Shown here one piece after another: positions 25,465 through 33,517 of a DNA stretch of 33,517 bases; within the stretch, counting starts at the first letter, position 1; each line of letters begins with the position of its first letter. The stretch is taken from positions 1 to 33,517 of the forward strand of contig JAGHVK010000026.1 in the NCBI GenBank assembly GCA_018064345.1, written 5' to 3'. The notes beneath the pieces were generated by a model. It worked only from the letters and a program-made list of their open reading frames with translations, was not told the DNA's origin and made no database searches. Made by a program: the position numbers and the translations under genes. Source of the DNA: Candidatus Cacconaster merdequi. GTDB lineage: Bacteria; Bacteroidota; Bacteroidia; Bacteroidales; UBA932.

Positions 25465-26807
25465 GAAGACTTATTCTTTCATTGGCACTCGTCGCACTTG
25501 CGATGACAGCCTGCAAACAGGGTCCTGTAGTCTTGTCCGGTAATATATCAAACCTTCAGGAAGGCCTTTCTGTTATGCTGATGGACAGTGGCTTCCAGGA
25601 GTTTGACATTGATGTTGCCGAGGACGGCTCTTTCAGGTACGAACTTCAGATTGATGAGCCGCAGGTGCTGATGATAGCTGCAAAAGGTCAGGGTACTGAC
25701 CGTTTCCTCGCAGTTCCTGGTACGGAGTACCATTTTGATGTGGACTTGACCGAGCGTCCCGGCGTATGGAACAGGGAAGGTGGTAAAGAGGCTGATCATA
25801 AATGCTATCAGTATTATAAGGATGATTTCCTGAAGTTGGTAAAGCGTCCGGCAAATGAATATTATGGCCCGTTCAAGGAGTATTCAGCTTTTCTTGACAG
25901 CGCGAAAGCAGTTGCATGGCAGAATCTTTCCACTGCTGAATCGAAGTCGGTACGCAAATGCTTCAAGAAGAAACTGGATGATTTCTTCCTTTCGACGAAG
26001 TTGAACTACCGTTACAATATGGAAAAGTTCGGCTATGCCGTCGATTCCGACCCGGATTACAATGCTCTGATTGAAGGTATTGATCTTGCAGACAAGAATA
26101 TACCGAAATTCGTGATCAATAGTATTATTGATTACAAGATGGCGGTCGCTGATGCTGATATACCTGAATCTCAGCGTCATGCTATGGCGATTGAAGAAGT
26201 CGTGCATGACCGGGCTCTAAGAGATTCTCTGATGGAGAAGTTCCTCAACATAGCGATTACTGACGGACAGTTCACGACTAAGGAAGAGGGTGACTACCTG
26301 ATTGAAGTGTCAGAGAGATATCTTGACGAGGAAACCGTCCGGACCTACAGGGAGACAGTTGACAAAGTCCTCTCATTGTGCAAGGGTGCTGATGAGATTG
26401 ACTTCGAGATGTTGGACCTTGACGGGAATACCATCCATCTTTCCGATTTCAAAGGAAAGGCTGTGTATGTGGATTTCTGGGCTACCTGGTGTATCCCTTG
26501 CTGCATGCAGATTCCTTTCATGAAGCAATTGGCAGACAAATATGCAGGAGACAGCCGCATCGCATGCATCAGCGTAAGTATGGATGATGATGTTGAAGGT
26601 TGGGCATCAATGCTGGGATTTGATGAGCCGACTTGGCCGCAGTACAGAGCTGTCAATGCCGGTAAGGAAATATACAAGGCATATGTTTTCCGCGGCATTC
26701 CACGCTTCATGCTTTTCGACAAAGACGGCAAGATAGTTGATACAGACGCACCGCGTCCGCAAGATATGGAAGCAGTCTGCGCTCTTATCGATGAGACTAT
26801 TGAATAG
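25461..26807 (+). CDS. TlpA-like thioredoxin lipoprotein 4
   Basis: A 448-aa fourth paralogue, with lipoprotein signal LAMTAC (lipid Cys18), a DUF4369-like N-terminal domain, a helical linker with its own extra cysteines, and a C-terminal thioredoxin domain. The active site WATWCIPCCMQIP carries C344, C347 and C348; the cis-Pro loop is FRGIPRFMLFD. It overlaps the stop of the third paralogue by 4 nt and is followed by a terminator, ending the + strand block. The four copies differ widely outside the thioredoxin core, arguing for old duplications with divergent substrate or partner binding. Confidence 0.9.
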   Translation: MRRLILSLALVALAMTACKQGPVVLSGNISNLQEGLSVMLMDSGFQEFDIDVAEDGSFRYELQIDEPQVLMIAAKGQGTDRFLAVPGTEYHFDVDLTERPGVWNREGGKEADHKCYQYYKDDFLKLVKRPANEYYGPFKEYSAFLDSAKAVAWQNLSTAESKSVRKCFKKKLDDFFLSTKLNYRYNMEKFGYAVDSDPDYNALIEGIDLADKNIPKFVINSIIDYKMAVADADIPESQRHAMAIEEVVHDRALRDSLMEKFLNIAITDGQFTTKEEGDYLIEVSERYLDEETVRTYRETVDKVLSLCKGADEIDFEMLDLDGNTIHLSDFKGKAVYVDFWATWCIPCCMQIPFMKQLADKYAGDSRIACISVSMDDDVEGWASMLGFDEPTWPQYRAVNAGKEIYKAYVFRGIPRFMLFDKDGKIVDTDAPRPQDMEAVCALIDETIE

Positions 26808-26831
26808 GTTTGCAGCAGATTGATGCGTTTA

Positions 26832-26868
26832 CCCCCGGAACTTTGAAAAAGTTGCCGGGGTTCTTTAT
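26832..26868 (+). terminator. terminator after TlpA4
   Basis: CCCCGGAACTTT (26833-26844) pairs with AAAGTTGCCGGGG (26848-26860) with one bulged G, followed by TTCTTTATTT. It lies between convergent genes; the T-rich side serves the + strand. Confidence 0.75.
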
Positions 26869-26881
26869 TTCAGTCTGTGTA

Positions 26882-28084
26882 TCAGGCCTGTTTTATTCCT
26901 GTCTTCAGATCATTCTCCAATTCTTTCACGAACAAATCAATCCTTTCCTTTGTTACGTGCTGCATGACAACTATATGGGACAGTTCGCCACCGAATCTTT
27001 CATCGAAACTTCCTGCGAGATAGTACTTTTTGACAATCTCCGCTGACGGCCGCCTGATGAATATGGTATTGCTGAAATCGTTTACCCAGCAGGGATAGCC
27101 TATCTTGTCCAGTTTGGACTTCAGGTATGCAGTATTCTCAAGGATTGTTTCGGCCTCTTCGCACCACTTCTTAAAACCCACTTTGTTGATCAGCCACCAG
27201 AATTTCAACGGATTGACGGCTGATCGTGTGCAGGATATCGCCTTCATGTCCTGATTGAGGTACGGTATGTCGTTCTTGCTTTGATTGTCGAGCACTTTTT
27301 TCGTAGTGAAGAAAATGCCTGACGGTTCGTCCATCCCGAAGAACTTATGTCCGCTTACGGTGATTGAGTTGAAATGAAGCTCCCTGCGATTGACCAATTC
27401 CCTTTTGCTGGTGAAAGGAAGATATCCACCGAACAGAGCAGCATCCACGTGCCTGTAAACGGCCATTTGAGGATATTTGTCCAAAACAGCGTTCAGAGCC
27501 TTCTGATCGTCTATCGCACCTTTGAAGGTAGAGCCCATTGCATAGACAATCAGGCAGGGCCTTTCCGAATCGAGTGCTTTTTCCAATTCGTCGGGAATCA
27601 TCCGCCCCATATCATCGCTCTTTATCAGTCGTAGGTCCAGCCCTTGCAAATCAGCCAGACGTTTGTTTGAGTAGTGTGCTTCGTCAGAAACGTACATCAC
27701 GGGCTTCTTTCCGGTGGTGTTGAACAAGTAATTGACCCCGAAGTATATGCCGTGATTGTTGCCATCAGTGCCGCTTGCACTGATCATACCCCAGCAGTCA
27801 TCTTCGTCGAAGCCGTACAACGGCCTGAAGAATGAGAGGACTTTTCTTTCTATGCAGTGGCTTGCCATAAGTGCCGAACTGGCTCCGAACGGGTCTCCTA
27901 CATTGTTCATGGACATACTCTCCAGATGGTTGTCCGTGTACCATTCATAGAACTCCTTGAGACGCGTGTTCTGGTTTACGGGATAGCCTATCTGGTTGTC
28001 TTTGTGCTCAACCATTTGTCTAGCCCATTTATCAAACTCAGGTATGCCTGAGGATTTGCGTAAGACTTTGGGATAGAATGCCAT
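26882..28084 (-). CDS. group II PLP-dependent decarboxylase, histidine-decarboxylase-like
   Basis: A 400-aa cytoplasmic enzyme that resembles bacterial PLP-type histidine decarboxylases. Seen: ISASGTDGNNHGIY (101-114, phosphate binding), YVSDEAHYSNKRLADL with H137 stacking on PLP, HVDAALFGGYLPF (212-224, D214) and TVSGHKFFGMDEPSGI with Schiff-base lysine K247. The product would be an amine (histamine if the substrate is histidine), but plant-type serine decarboxylases share this scaffold, so the substrate is uncertain. No amino acid/amine antiporter is adjacent, unlike typical acid-resistance decarboxylase pairs. It has its own promoter. Confidence 0.82.
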   Translation of the reverse strand: MAFYPKVLRKSSGIPEFDKWARQMVEHKDNQIGYPVNQNTRLKEFYEWYTDNHLESMSMNNVGDPFGASSALMASHCIERKVLSFFRPLYGFDEDDCWGMISASGTDGNNHGIYFGVNYLFNTTGKKPVMYVSDEAHYSNKRLADLQGLDLRLIKSDDMGRMIPDELEKALDSERPCLIVYAMGSTFKGAIDDQKALNAVLDKYPQMAVYRHVDAALFGGYLPFTSKRELVNRRELHFNSITVSGHKFFGMDEPSGIFFTTKKVLDNQSKNDIPYLNQDMKAISCTRSAVNPLKFWWLINKVGFKKWCEEAETILENTAYLKSKLDKIGYPCWVNDFSNTIFIRRPSAEIVKKYYLAGSFDERFGGELSHIVVMQHVTKERIDLFVKELENDLKTGIKQA

Positions 28085-28153
28085 GCTGTTATATTTTATT
28101 AAAAAAAGACGAGAATTAGTAAAAAATATTTTGGAACCTTGTGGTTTTAATTA

Positions 28154-28185
28154 CAAATATAAAGAATAATCACCTTTATTACAAG
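28154..28185 (-). promoter_or_regulatory. promoter for the decarboxylase gene
   Basis: On the minus strand CTTG (28185-28182), 20 nt, then TATATTTG (28161-28154), a perfect TAnnTTTG. Transcription would start near 28147, leaving a leader of about 60 nt. The spacing and -33 variant match those of the SusC promoter. Confidence 0.65.
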
Positions 28186-28189
28186 AAAC

Positions 28190-28217
28190 AGGCTGGCCGA
28201 ATGGTATCGGCCAGCCT
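28190..28217 (-). terminator. terminator after pepT
   Basis: AGGCTGGCCGA (28190-28200) pairs perfectly with TCGGCCAGCCT (28207-28217). Read on the minus strand it is followed by GTTTCTTG. A smaller hairpin, GATGCC-TCAA-GGCATC (28230-28245), lies between it and the pepT stop. Confidence 0.7.
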
Positions 28218-28263
28218 CCCGGTTTTGCTGATGCCTCAAGGCATCTTATTACATGACAGCTCC

Positions 28264-29484
28264 TTACTCGGCGAACAGAGTAATGATATTCTTTATCACT
28301 TCTGACGCTTTCTCCATACTTTCGACAGGAACGAACTCAAGCTTGCCGTGGAAGTTGTGTCCTCCGGCGAAGATGTTTGGGCAAGGAAGGCCCATAAAGG
28401 AGAGCCTGGCCCCGTCAGTACCGCCGCGGATAGGCTGAACCTTAGGCTTGATGCCGGCCATCTCCATCGCTTTCATGGCTTTCTCAACTATGTGGAAGTG
28501 AGGCTCGACTTGCCCGCGCATATTGTAGTACTGGTCTTTCAGTGTGAGTTCGACTATATTGCCATATTTGGCGTTTATGAACTCGACAACTTTGGTAATC
28601 ATCTCTTTCTTTTTCTCAAAGAGATTCATATCGTGGTCGCGGATGATGTAACTGAGTGAAGATTCCTCCTCTGTCCCGTTGAATGATGTGAGGTGGAAGA
28701 ACCCCTCGTAATCGCAGGTGTATGCGGGACGCTGCTCGACAGGAAGCATAGCATTCAGCTCCATAGCAACCAGCATCGAGTTTATCATCTTGCCTTTTGC
28801 ATAACCGGGATGGATGTTGCGCCCCTGAACGTGAATCTTGGCACTGGCGGCATTGAAATTCTCGTATTCAAGTTCACCGAGTGCTCCACCGTCCATCGTG
28901 TATGCAAAATCAGCTCCGAATCTGGCGACATCGAAGAAGTCCACGCCCGCTCCAATCTCTTCGTCAGGTGTGAATCCTATGCAAATCTTTCCGTGTTTGA
29001 ATTCAGGGTGTTCAACTATGTATTCCACAACGTTCATTATCTCCGCTACTCCGGCTTTGTCATCCGCTCCAAGAAGAGTTGTACCGTCAGTCGTGATAAT
29101 AGTCTGGCCTTTGTAATCAAGCAGTTCCGGAAAGTCAGCAACTCTGAGGGCTATTCCTGCGACCCCTTTCAAAGGTATGTCGGAGCCGTCGTATCCGGAT
29201 ATGACCTGCGGCTTGATGTTTGCCCCGGATGCGCTGGGCGATGTATCCACGTGGGCTATGAATCCGAGTGCAGGAACATCTTTCCCAATATTTGAAGGTA
29301 TGGAGGCCATTACATAGCCTTTCTCGTCAACGGATGCATCAGCGATGCCCAAAGCCTTGAGTTCATCTACGAGCATCCTGCTCAAATCCAATTCTTTGAG
29401 GGAAGAAGGATGGGTTTCGCTCTCTTCTGAAGAAGTGGTCTCCACGGCCACGTACCTCAAAAATCTGTCAATTATCTTTTCCAT
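28264..29484 (-). CDS. pepT: peptidase T (tripeptide aminopeptidase)
   Basis: A 406-aa cytoplasmic M20B metallopeptidase that removes the N-terminal residue from tripeptides. Seen: AHVDTSPSASG (first zinc His and the catalytic Asp), TLLGADDKAGVAEI (bridging Asp), TPDEEIGAGVDFF (catalytic Glu pair), MDGGALGELEYENFNAA and the terminal FAGGHNFHGKLEFVP with the last zinc His. Length and motif order match PepT. ATG 29484 is preferred to the TTG at 29490 next to the upstream stop. It follows the oligopeptide transporter by about 9 nt on the same strand, a clear uptake-and-cleavage operon. Confidence 0.93.
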   Translation of the reverse strand: MEKIIDRFLRYVAVETTSSEESETHPSSLKELDLSRMLVDELKALGIADASVDEKGYVMASIPSNIGKDVPALGFIAHVDTSPSASGANIKPQVISGYDGSDIPLKGVAGIALRVADFPELLDYKGQTIITTDGTTLLGADDKAGVAEIMNVVEYIVEHPEFKHGKICIGFTPDEEIGAGVDFFDVARFGADFAYTMDGGALGELEYENFNAASAKIHVQGRNIHPGYAKGKMINSMLVAMELNAMLPVEQRPAYTCDYEGFFHLTSFNGTEEESSLSYIIRDHDMNLFEKKKEMITKVVEFINAKYGNIVELTLKDQYYNMRGQVEPHFHIVEKAMKAMEMAGIKPKVQPIRGGTDGARLSFMGLPCPNIFAGGHNFHGKLEFVPVESMEKASEVIKNIITLFAE

Positions 29485-29493
29485 TTTCAAAAC

Positions 29494-31476
29494 TTACTTT
29501 TTCTCGATTTTCATTGAAGCACAAATCATATAGACAATAATCAGTGCAAACGGTACAATTGCAATCGCTTCACCGTAGTGTTCGCACCAGGATGTCATAT
29601 ACCAGTCCACGTTCGCGAACTTGAGTATTGCGCTGACGACTCCCATAAGAGCACCGCCGGCAATGAAACCGGATGCGATGAGAGTACCTTTCTCCTGACG
29701 TGCAGCATTGACATCAGAGTTCTTGCTGCGGGTGGAAACGAACCACGAGATTGCTCCACCGACAAGCAAAGGAAGGTTAAGGTCGATAGGAATGAACATT
29801 CCGAGGCAGAATGCAAGTGCAGGAACTTTGAACACGGTGAGGAGAATCGCAATGGCCGCTCCGATTCCGTAGAGGAGCCAAGGTGCATTCCCTCCGTTCA
29901 TCATAGGCTGGATGACTGCCGCCATAGCATTCGCCTGTGGCGCTACGAGCGCGTTGTCACCGACAAAACCGTATGTCTTGTTCAATATTATCATCACGCC
30001 GCCGACGGTGGCAGCAGCCACGAGCACGCCGAGGAATTTCCAAGTCTCCTGTTTTGCAGGTGTGGTGCCGATCCAATAACCTATCTTGAGGTCGGTGATG
30101 AAGCCTCCCGCAGTGGAAAGAGCGGTGCAGACTACGCCGCCGATAACCATTGCAGCCACCATTCCGGTATTGCCCTTAAGCCCGGCGGCAACCAGTACGA
30201 GAGCGGTGATAATAAGTGTCATAATAGTCATTCCACTGACAGGGTTGGACCCGACGATAGCTATGGCATTCGCCGCTACTGTGGTGAAAAGGAATGCGAT
30301 TACTGCTACTATCAGAAGCCCGAGAAGCGCTTGCCAGATATTGTTCACCACGCCGCCGAAAGCAAAATAAGCAAATATGACAAGGAGCGTTATCACAATT
30401 CCGAAGACAACAGTCTTCATTGAAAGGTCCTTATCCGTGCGTTCCACGTTTTCCTGCTTTCCGCTTCCTTTCCTGCCGAATTCACCCACGGCAAGACCTA
30501 CGGCGGACTTTATCACACCGAAAGACTTGATGATTCCGATGATACCGGCAGTTGCGATGCCGCCGATGCCGATATGGCGGGCGTAAGTCTTGAAAATCAT
30601 ATCCGGACTCATTTCGCCGATTGTCTCGGTGATGCCTGTGCCCATGAAATCAATCACGCTGCCTCCCCAGATGAGATTCATCAGAGGAATGATTACCAGC
30701 CATACGAGGAATGAACCACAGCATATCACGAATGCGTACTTGAGTCCGATTATGTAGCCGAGACCGAGAACGGCGGCTCCGGTGTTGAGTTTGAGCAGCA
30801 CTTTCGCTTTGTCTGCTACGACCGCACCCCAGTGCGTGACAGCGGTAGTGACAGTCTCAGCCCATGAACCGAAAGTGGCTACTGCGAAATCGTAAAGGCC
30901 GCCTATCAGGCCGCTTATCAGAAGTGTCCTGGCTCCCTTTCCTCCGCTTTCGCCGCTCACGAGAACCTGAGTCGTAGCGGTAGCCTCCGGGAACGGATAT
31001 TTGCCGTGCATCTCCTTGACGAAATATTTCCTGAAAGGAATCAGGAAGAGAATCCCAAGTACTCCGCCGAGCAGTGAGCTGAGGAACATCTGAGTGAAGT
31101 TCACGTCAAGCCCGAGAATGTAGATAGCCGGCAGTGTAAAGATAGCACCTGCAACAATGACGCCCGAACAGGCTCCGATAGATTGTATGATTACGTTTTG
31201 CCCGAGGGCTCCTTTCTTCTTGAACGCTCCTGAGAGCCCGACTGCCAGAATGGCAATAGGGATTGCAGCTTCGAACACCTGCCCCACCTTCAGCCCGAGG
31301 TATGCGGCTGCGGCAGAGAAGATGACTGTCATGACAAGGCCGATGGTTACAGACCATACTGTGACTTCCGGGTAACTCTTTTCCGGAGAAAGGATCGGCC
31401 TGTATTTCTCGCCTTCCTTGAGTTCACGGCAGGCGTTCTCAGGAAGCGAGAGAGGTTTGTTTTCTTCTTTTTCCAT
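29494..31476 (-). CDS. OPT-family oligopeptide transporter
   Basis: A 660-aa inner-membrane protein with many hydrophobic segments (about 14-16). The N-terminus has the OPT-typical GLKVGQVFEAAIPIAILAVGL, the family hallmark HGKYPFPEATATTQVLVSGES and a long cytoplasmic-looking loop near GRKGSGKQENVERTDKD. OPT proteins import short peptides, and some import metal chelates. Translation is probably coupled to pepT, which starts about 9 nt after its stop, favouring peptide import. It is divergent from the secreted Pro-rich protein at 31607. Confidence 0.92.
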   Translation of the reverse strand: MEKEENKPLSLPENACRELKEGEKYRPILSPEKSYPEVTVWSVTIGLVMTVIFSAAAAYLGLKVGQVFEAAIPIAILAVGLSGAFKKKGALGQNVIIQSIGACSGVIVAGAIFTLPAIYILGLDVNFTQMFLSSLLGGVLGILFLIPFRKYFVKEMHGKYPFPEATATTQVLVSGESGGKGARTLLISGLIGGLYDFAVATFGSWAETVTTAVTHWGAVVADKAKVLLKLNTGAAVLGLGYIIGLKYAFVICCGSFLVWLVIIPLMNLIWGGSVIDFMGTGITETIGEMSPDMIFKTYARHIGIGGIATAGIIGIIKSFGVIKSAVGLAVGEFGRKGSGKQENVERTDKDLSMKTVVFGIVITLLVIFAYFAFGGVVNNIWQALLGLLIVAVIAFLFTTVAANAIAIVGSNPVSGMTIMTLIITALVLVAAGLKGNTGMVAAMVIGGVVCTALSTAGGFITDLKIGYWIGTTPAKQETWKFLGVLVAAATVGGVMIILNKTYGFVGDNALVAPQANAMAAVIQPMMNGGNAPWLLYGIGAAIAILLTVFKVPALAFCLGMFIPIDLNLPLLVGGAISWFVSTRSKNSDVNAARQEKGTLIASGFIAGGALMGVVSAILKFANVDWYMTSWCEHYGEAIAIVPFALIIVYMICASMKIEKK

Positions 31477-31518
31477 ATTACATAAAGGTATTTCTGTTTG
31501 TTTTTTTGATGCCTGCTA

Positions 31519-31526
31519 CAAAGGTA
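31519..31526 (-). promoter_or_regulatory. -7 element for the opt-pepT operon
   Basis: On the minus strand this reads TACCTTTG, a perfect TAnnTTTG, about 43 nt before the transporter ATG. No TTTG at 19-20 nt upstream was found. Confidence 0.4.
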
Positions 31527-31561
31527 ATTCATATTTGGCAAAGTATTTGCCTTACTTTTAC

Positions 31562-31569
31562 TAAATTTG
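31562..31569 (+). promoter_or_regulatory. -7 element for the secreted Pro-rich protein gene
   Basis: TAAATTTG is a perfect TAnnTTTG, 37 nt before the ATG. The nearest TTTG (31534-31537) is 24 nt away, longer than usual. The 130-nt region between the two divergent genes holds both -7 elements. Confidence 0.4.
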
Positions 31570-31606
31570 CTGACACAAGAGGGAAACCTCAAAAACTAAT
31601 AAAGCT

Positions 31607-32473
31607 ATGAAACGGTTTACATCTTTAGCATTGGCGCTTAGCATCGCAATCACGTGCGCCACTCCGCAGATGGCACAGGGTCAGAACCGCCGTACCGGAG
31701 GAAGCAGTTCAGGTAACAAAGAGCAAGTCCAGCGCACTGCTCCACAGCAGAGACAGTCACAGGCGCAGACAAAGTCTGTTGCTCCACAGCCGAGGCAGCA
31801 GGCTGCACCTGCAAAACCGTCTCAGCCGAAGCAGCCGCAGACCGTGACCCGGTCCACTTCAAGAAGCAGTTCACAGGCTCGTCCCGTAGCTCCGGACAAC
31901 CATAGGAATGCGCCTAAACCTCAGGCACCTAGGCCTTCATATTCGGCACCGTCCCGCGTTGCACCTGCAGCGAAGCCTGCACCGCGTCCTGTACCAAGGC
32001 CTGCACCACGTCCTGCTCCAAAGCCACGTCCTGCACCTGCCAGTACTTTCCACTACGGATACAGTGCACCTGCTCTTCCTCCGGGAGCTTACAGAAGAGT
32101 CTACAATGGCATAGACTACTACTATGTGAACAACGTGTTCTACCGCAGGCATAACAATGTATATGTGGTATGCAGACCTCCTGTCGGAGCGACTTTCGCA
32201 CATTCAGTGATAGGCGCTGCGCTTACAGCCCTTCTTATCAAGGATGCAATAGAGGATTCGCATTACTACTACAACAATGGAGTTTACTATACCCGCCGCA
32301 ATGACAGATATACTGTAGTGGATGCTCCTGTAGGAGCCTTGGTAAGCCAGCTGCCTGACGGATATGAGGAGGTGACGATAGACGGTCTTACTCTCTATAA
32401 AGTGGACAACGTCCTCTACAAGACAACAGTCTATTCAGGTCTTCCATATTTCGAAGTGGTGGCCATCCTCTGA
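31607..32473 (+). CDS. secreted Pro/Ala/Gln-rich protein with Tyr-rich repeats (DUF6515-like)
   Basis: A 288-aa exported protein of unknown function. Signal peptide about 1-26 (MKRFTSLALALSIAITCATPQMAQG). Residues about 27-145 are low complexity, basic and rich in Pro, Ala, Gln and Ser, including a PRPxPRPAPRPAPKPRPAP tract likely to span the periplasm or wall. The C-terminal part has three related units: IDYYYVNNVFYRRHNNVYVV, HYYYNNGVYYTRRNDRYTVV and LTLYKVDNVLYKTTVYSGLPY. A hydrophobic segment (AHSVIGAALTALLI) lies between the first two. This matches the style of DUF6515 envelope proteins; the family call is from memory of the pattern. Confidence 0.7.
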   Translation: MKRFTSLALALSIAITCATPQMAQGQNRRTGGSSSGNKEQVQRTAPQQRQSQAQTKSVAPQPRQQAAPAKPSQPKQPQTVTRSTSRSSSQARPVAPDNHRNAPKPQAPRPSYSAPSRVAPAAKPAPRPVPRPAPRPAPKPRPAPASTFHYGYSAPALPPGAYRRVYNGIDYYYVNNVFYRRHNNVYVVCRPPVGATFAHSVIGAALTALLIKDAIEDSHYYYNNGVYYTRRNDRYTVVDAPVGALVSQLPDGYEEVTIDGLTLYKVDNVLYKTTVYSGLPYFEVVAIL

Positions 32474-32500
32474 GTCTTTCTTGCGATATTGGTGATAATC

Positions 32501-32528
32501 AGCCCGATCCTTTGGTCGGGCTCTTTTT
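32501..32528 (+). terminator. terminator after the Pro-rich protein gene
   Basis: AGCCCGA (32501-32507) pairs with TCGGGCT (32516-32522) around an 8-nt loop, followed by CTTTTT. It isolates the 23S transcription unit from upstream genes. Confidence 0.85.
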
Positions 32529-32596
32529 ATGCACATAGCGTCCTGATGCCTGGGGTGAATGTTTTTTCAAAAAAAATGAAAAAAAGATGAAAATAA

Positions 32597-32627
32597 TTTG
32601 GTATTAATAAAAAAGTGCTTACCTTTG
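32597..32627 (+). promoter_or_regulatory. strong promoter directly upstream of 23S rRNA
   Basis: TTTG (32597-32600), 19 nt, TACCTTTG (32620-32627): a full match to the Bacteroidetes consensus. The preceding 35 nt or so are almost all A and T (32560-32596), like an UP element. Transcription would start near 32633. No 16S or spacer tRNA lies between it and 23S. Confidence 0.85.
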
Positions 32628-32631
32628 CAGC

Positions 32632-32824
32632 CCGTTTCGGAAGAAACCTTATCGAAAGAGCGTTTGAAACGGTAGTTCATTGACTTATTGAGAGAGATAA
32701 CGAGGTAAAAAACTGTAAGCAAAAGATAGTTTGTTAACGAAGAAAGAGTTTTTCTGAGAAAACGTTAGCGGACTGCAATTTCAAAAAGCATAGTTGGTGA
32801 TGAAAGTCACTGACATGATTCTAA
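32632..32824 (+). other. 23S rRNA leader with boxA-like antitermination element
   Basis: The transcript leader contains CCGTTTC (32632-32638) able to pair with GAAACGG (32666-32672), an alternative small hairpin CGTTT-G-AAACG (32661-32671), and GTTCATTGAC (32675-32684), which resembles the boxA found in rRNA leaders and spacers. No tRNA and no coding potential are seen. The rest probably forms the pre-23S processing stem with sequence beyond the window. Confidence 0.65.

Positions 32825-33517
<693 letters not shown>

Noticed and set aside
13241-26807. A classic glycan polysaccharide-utilisation locus around the SusC/SusD pair.
   Set aside because: No glycoside hydrolase, lyase, sulfatase or hybrid two-component sensor is present; the neighbours are thioredoxin lipoproteins and a protease.
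29578-30423. A 281-aa open frame antisense to the OPT transporter.
   Set aside because: Rich in Cys, His, Ser and Arg as expected for a reverse-frame shadow; the opposite strand clearly encodes a conserved membrane protein.

Overview
The window looks like a chromosomal segment from a Bacteroidota (Bacteroidales-type) bacterium. Evidence: a SusC/SusD pair, DUF4369/TlpA-type lipoproteins, repeated promoters of the Bacteroidetes class (TTTG, about 19-20 nt, TAnnTTTG), mostly weak Shine-Dalgarno sites, and a 23S rRNA 5' end of plausible Bacteroidota type. No insertion sequence, phage gene or CRISPR array was seen.

Layout. (1) 1-112: tRNA-Ala(TGC) followed at once by an intrinsic terminator. (2) 147-13216: one promoter, ten tightly spaced + strand genes (gaps of 4-32 nt) and a perfect palindromic terminator. 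The first six genes (iorA, iorB, an aminotransferase, two phenylacetate-CoA ligases around an ACT-domain protein) form an arylacetate/arylpyruvate/aromatic amino acid module. The next four (GT2-like protein, HIT-like/SpoIID fusion, AmpG-like permease, NamZ exo-muramidase) look like a peptidoglycan turnover and recycling module. (3) 13241-26807: four paralogous TlpA-like thioredoxin lipoproteins interleaved with a SusC/SusD pair and a periplasmic M16 protease. I read this as a possible TonB-dependent import system for proteins or disulfide-containing peptides. (4) 26882-31476, minus strand: a histidine-decarboxylase-like PLP enzyme, peptidase T and an OPT oligopeptide transporter. (5) 31607-32473: a secreted Pro/Ala/Gln-rich protein with a repeated Tyr-rich domain. 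(6) 32474-33517: terminator, a strong rRNA-type promoter, a leader with a boxA-like element, then the first ~690 nt of 23S rRNA.

Two themes stand out. First, the rRNA genes appear split: tRNA-Ala(TGC), normally found in the 16S-23S spacer, ends in its own terminator at the left edge, while the 23S at the right edge has its own promoter and no 16S or tRNA upstream for more than 30 kb. Second, most protein genes point to a peptide and amino-acid based physiology: extracellular peptide capture, periplasmic reduction and proteolysis, oligopeptide uptake, tripeptide cleavage, amino acid decarboxylation, and arylacetate/aromatic amino acid interconversion. All functions are inferred from sequence motifs and context; no searches were run.
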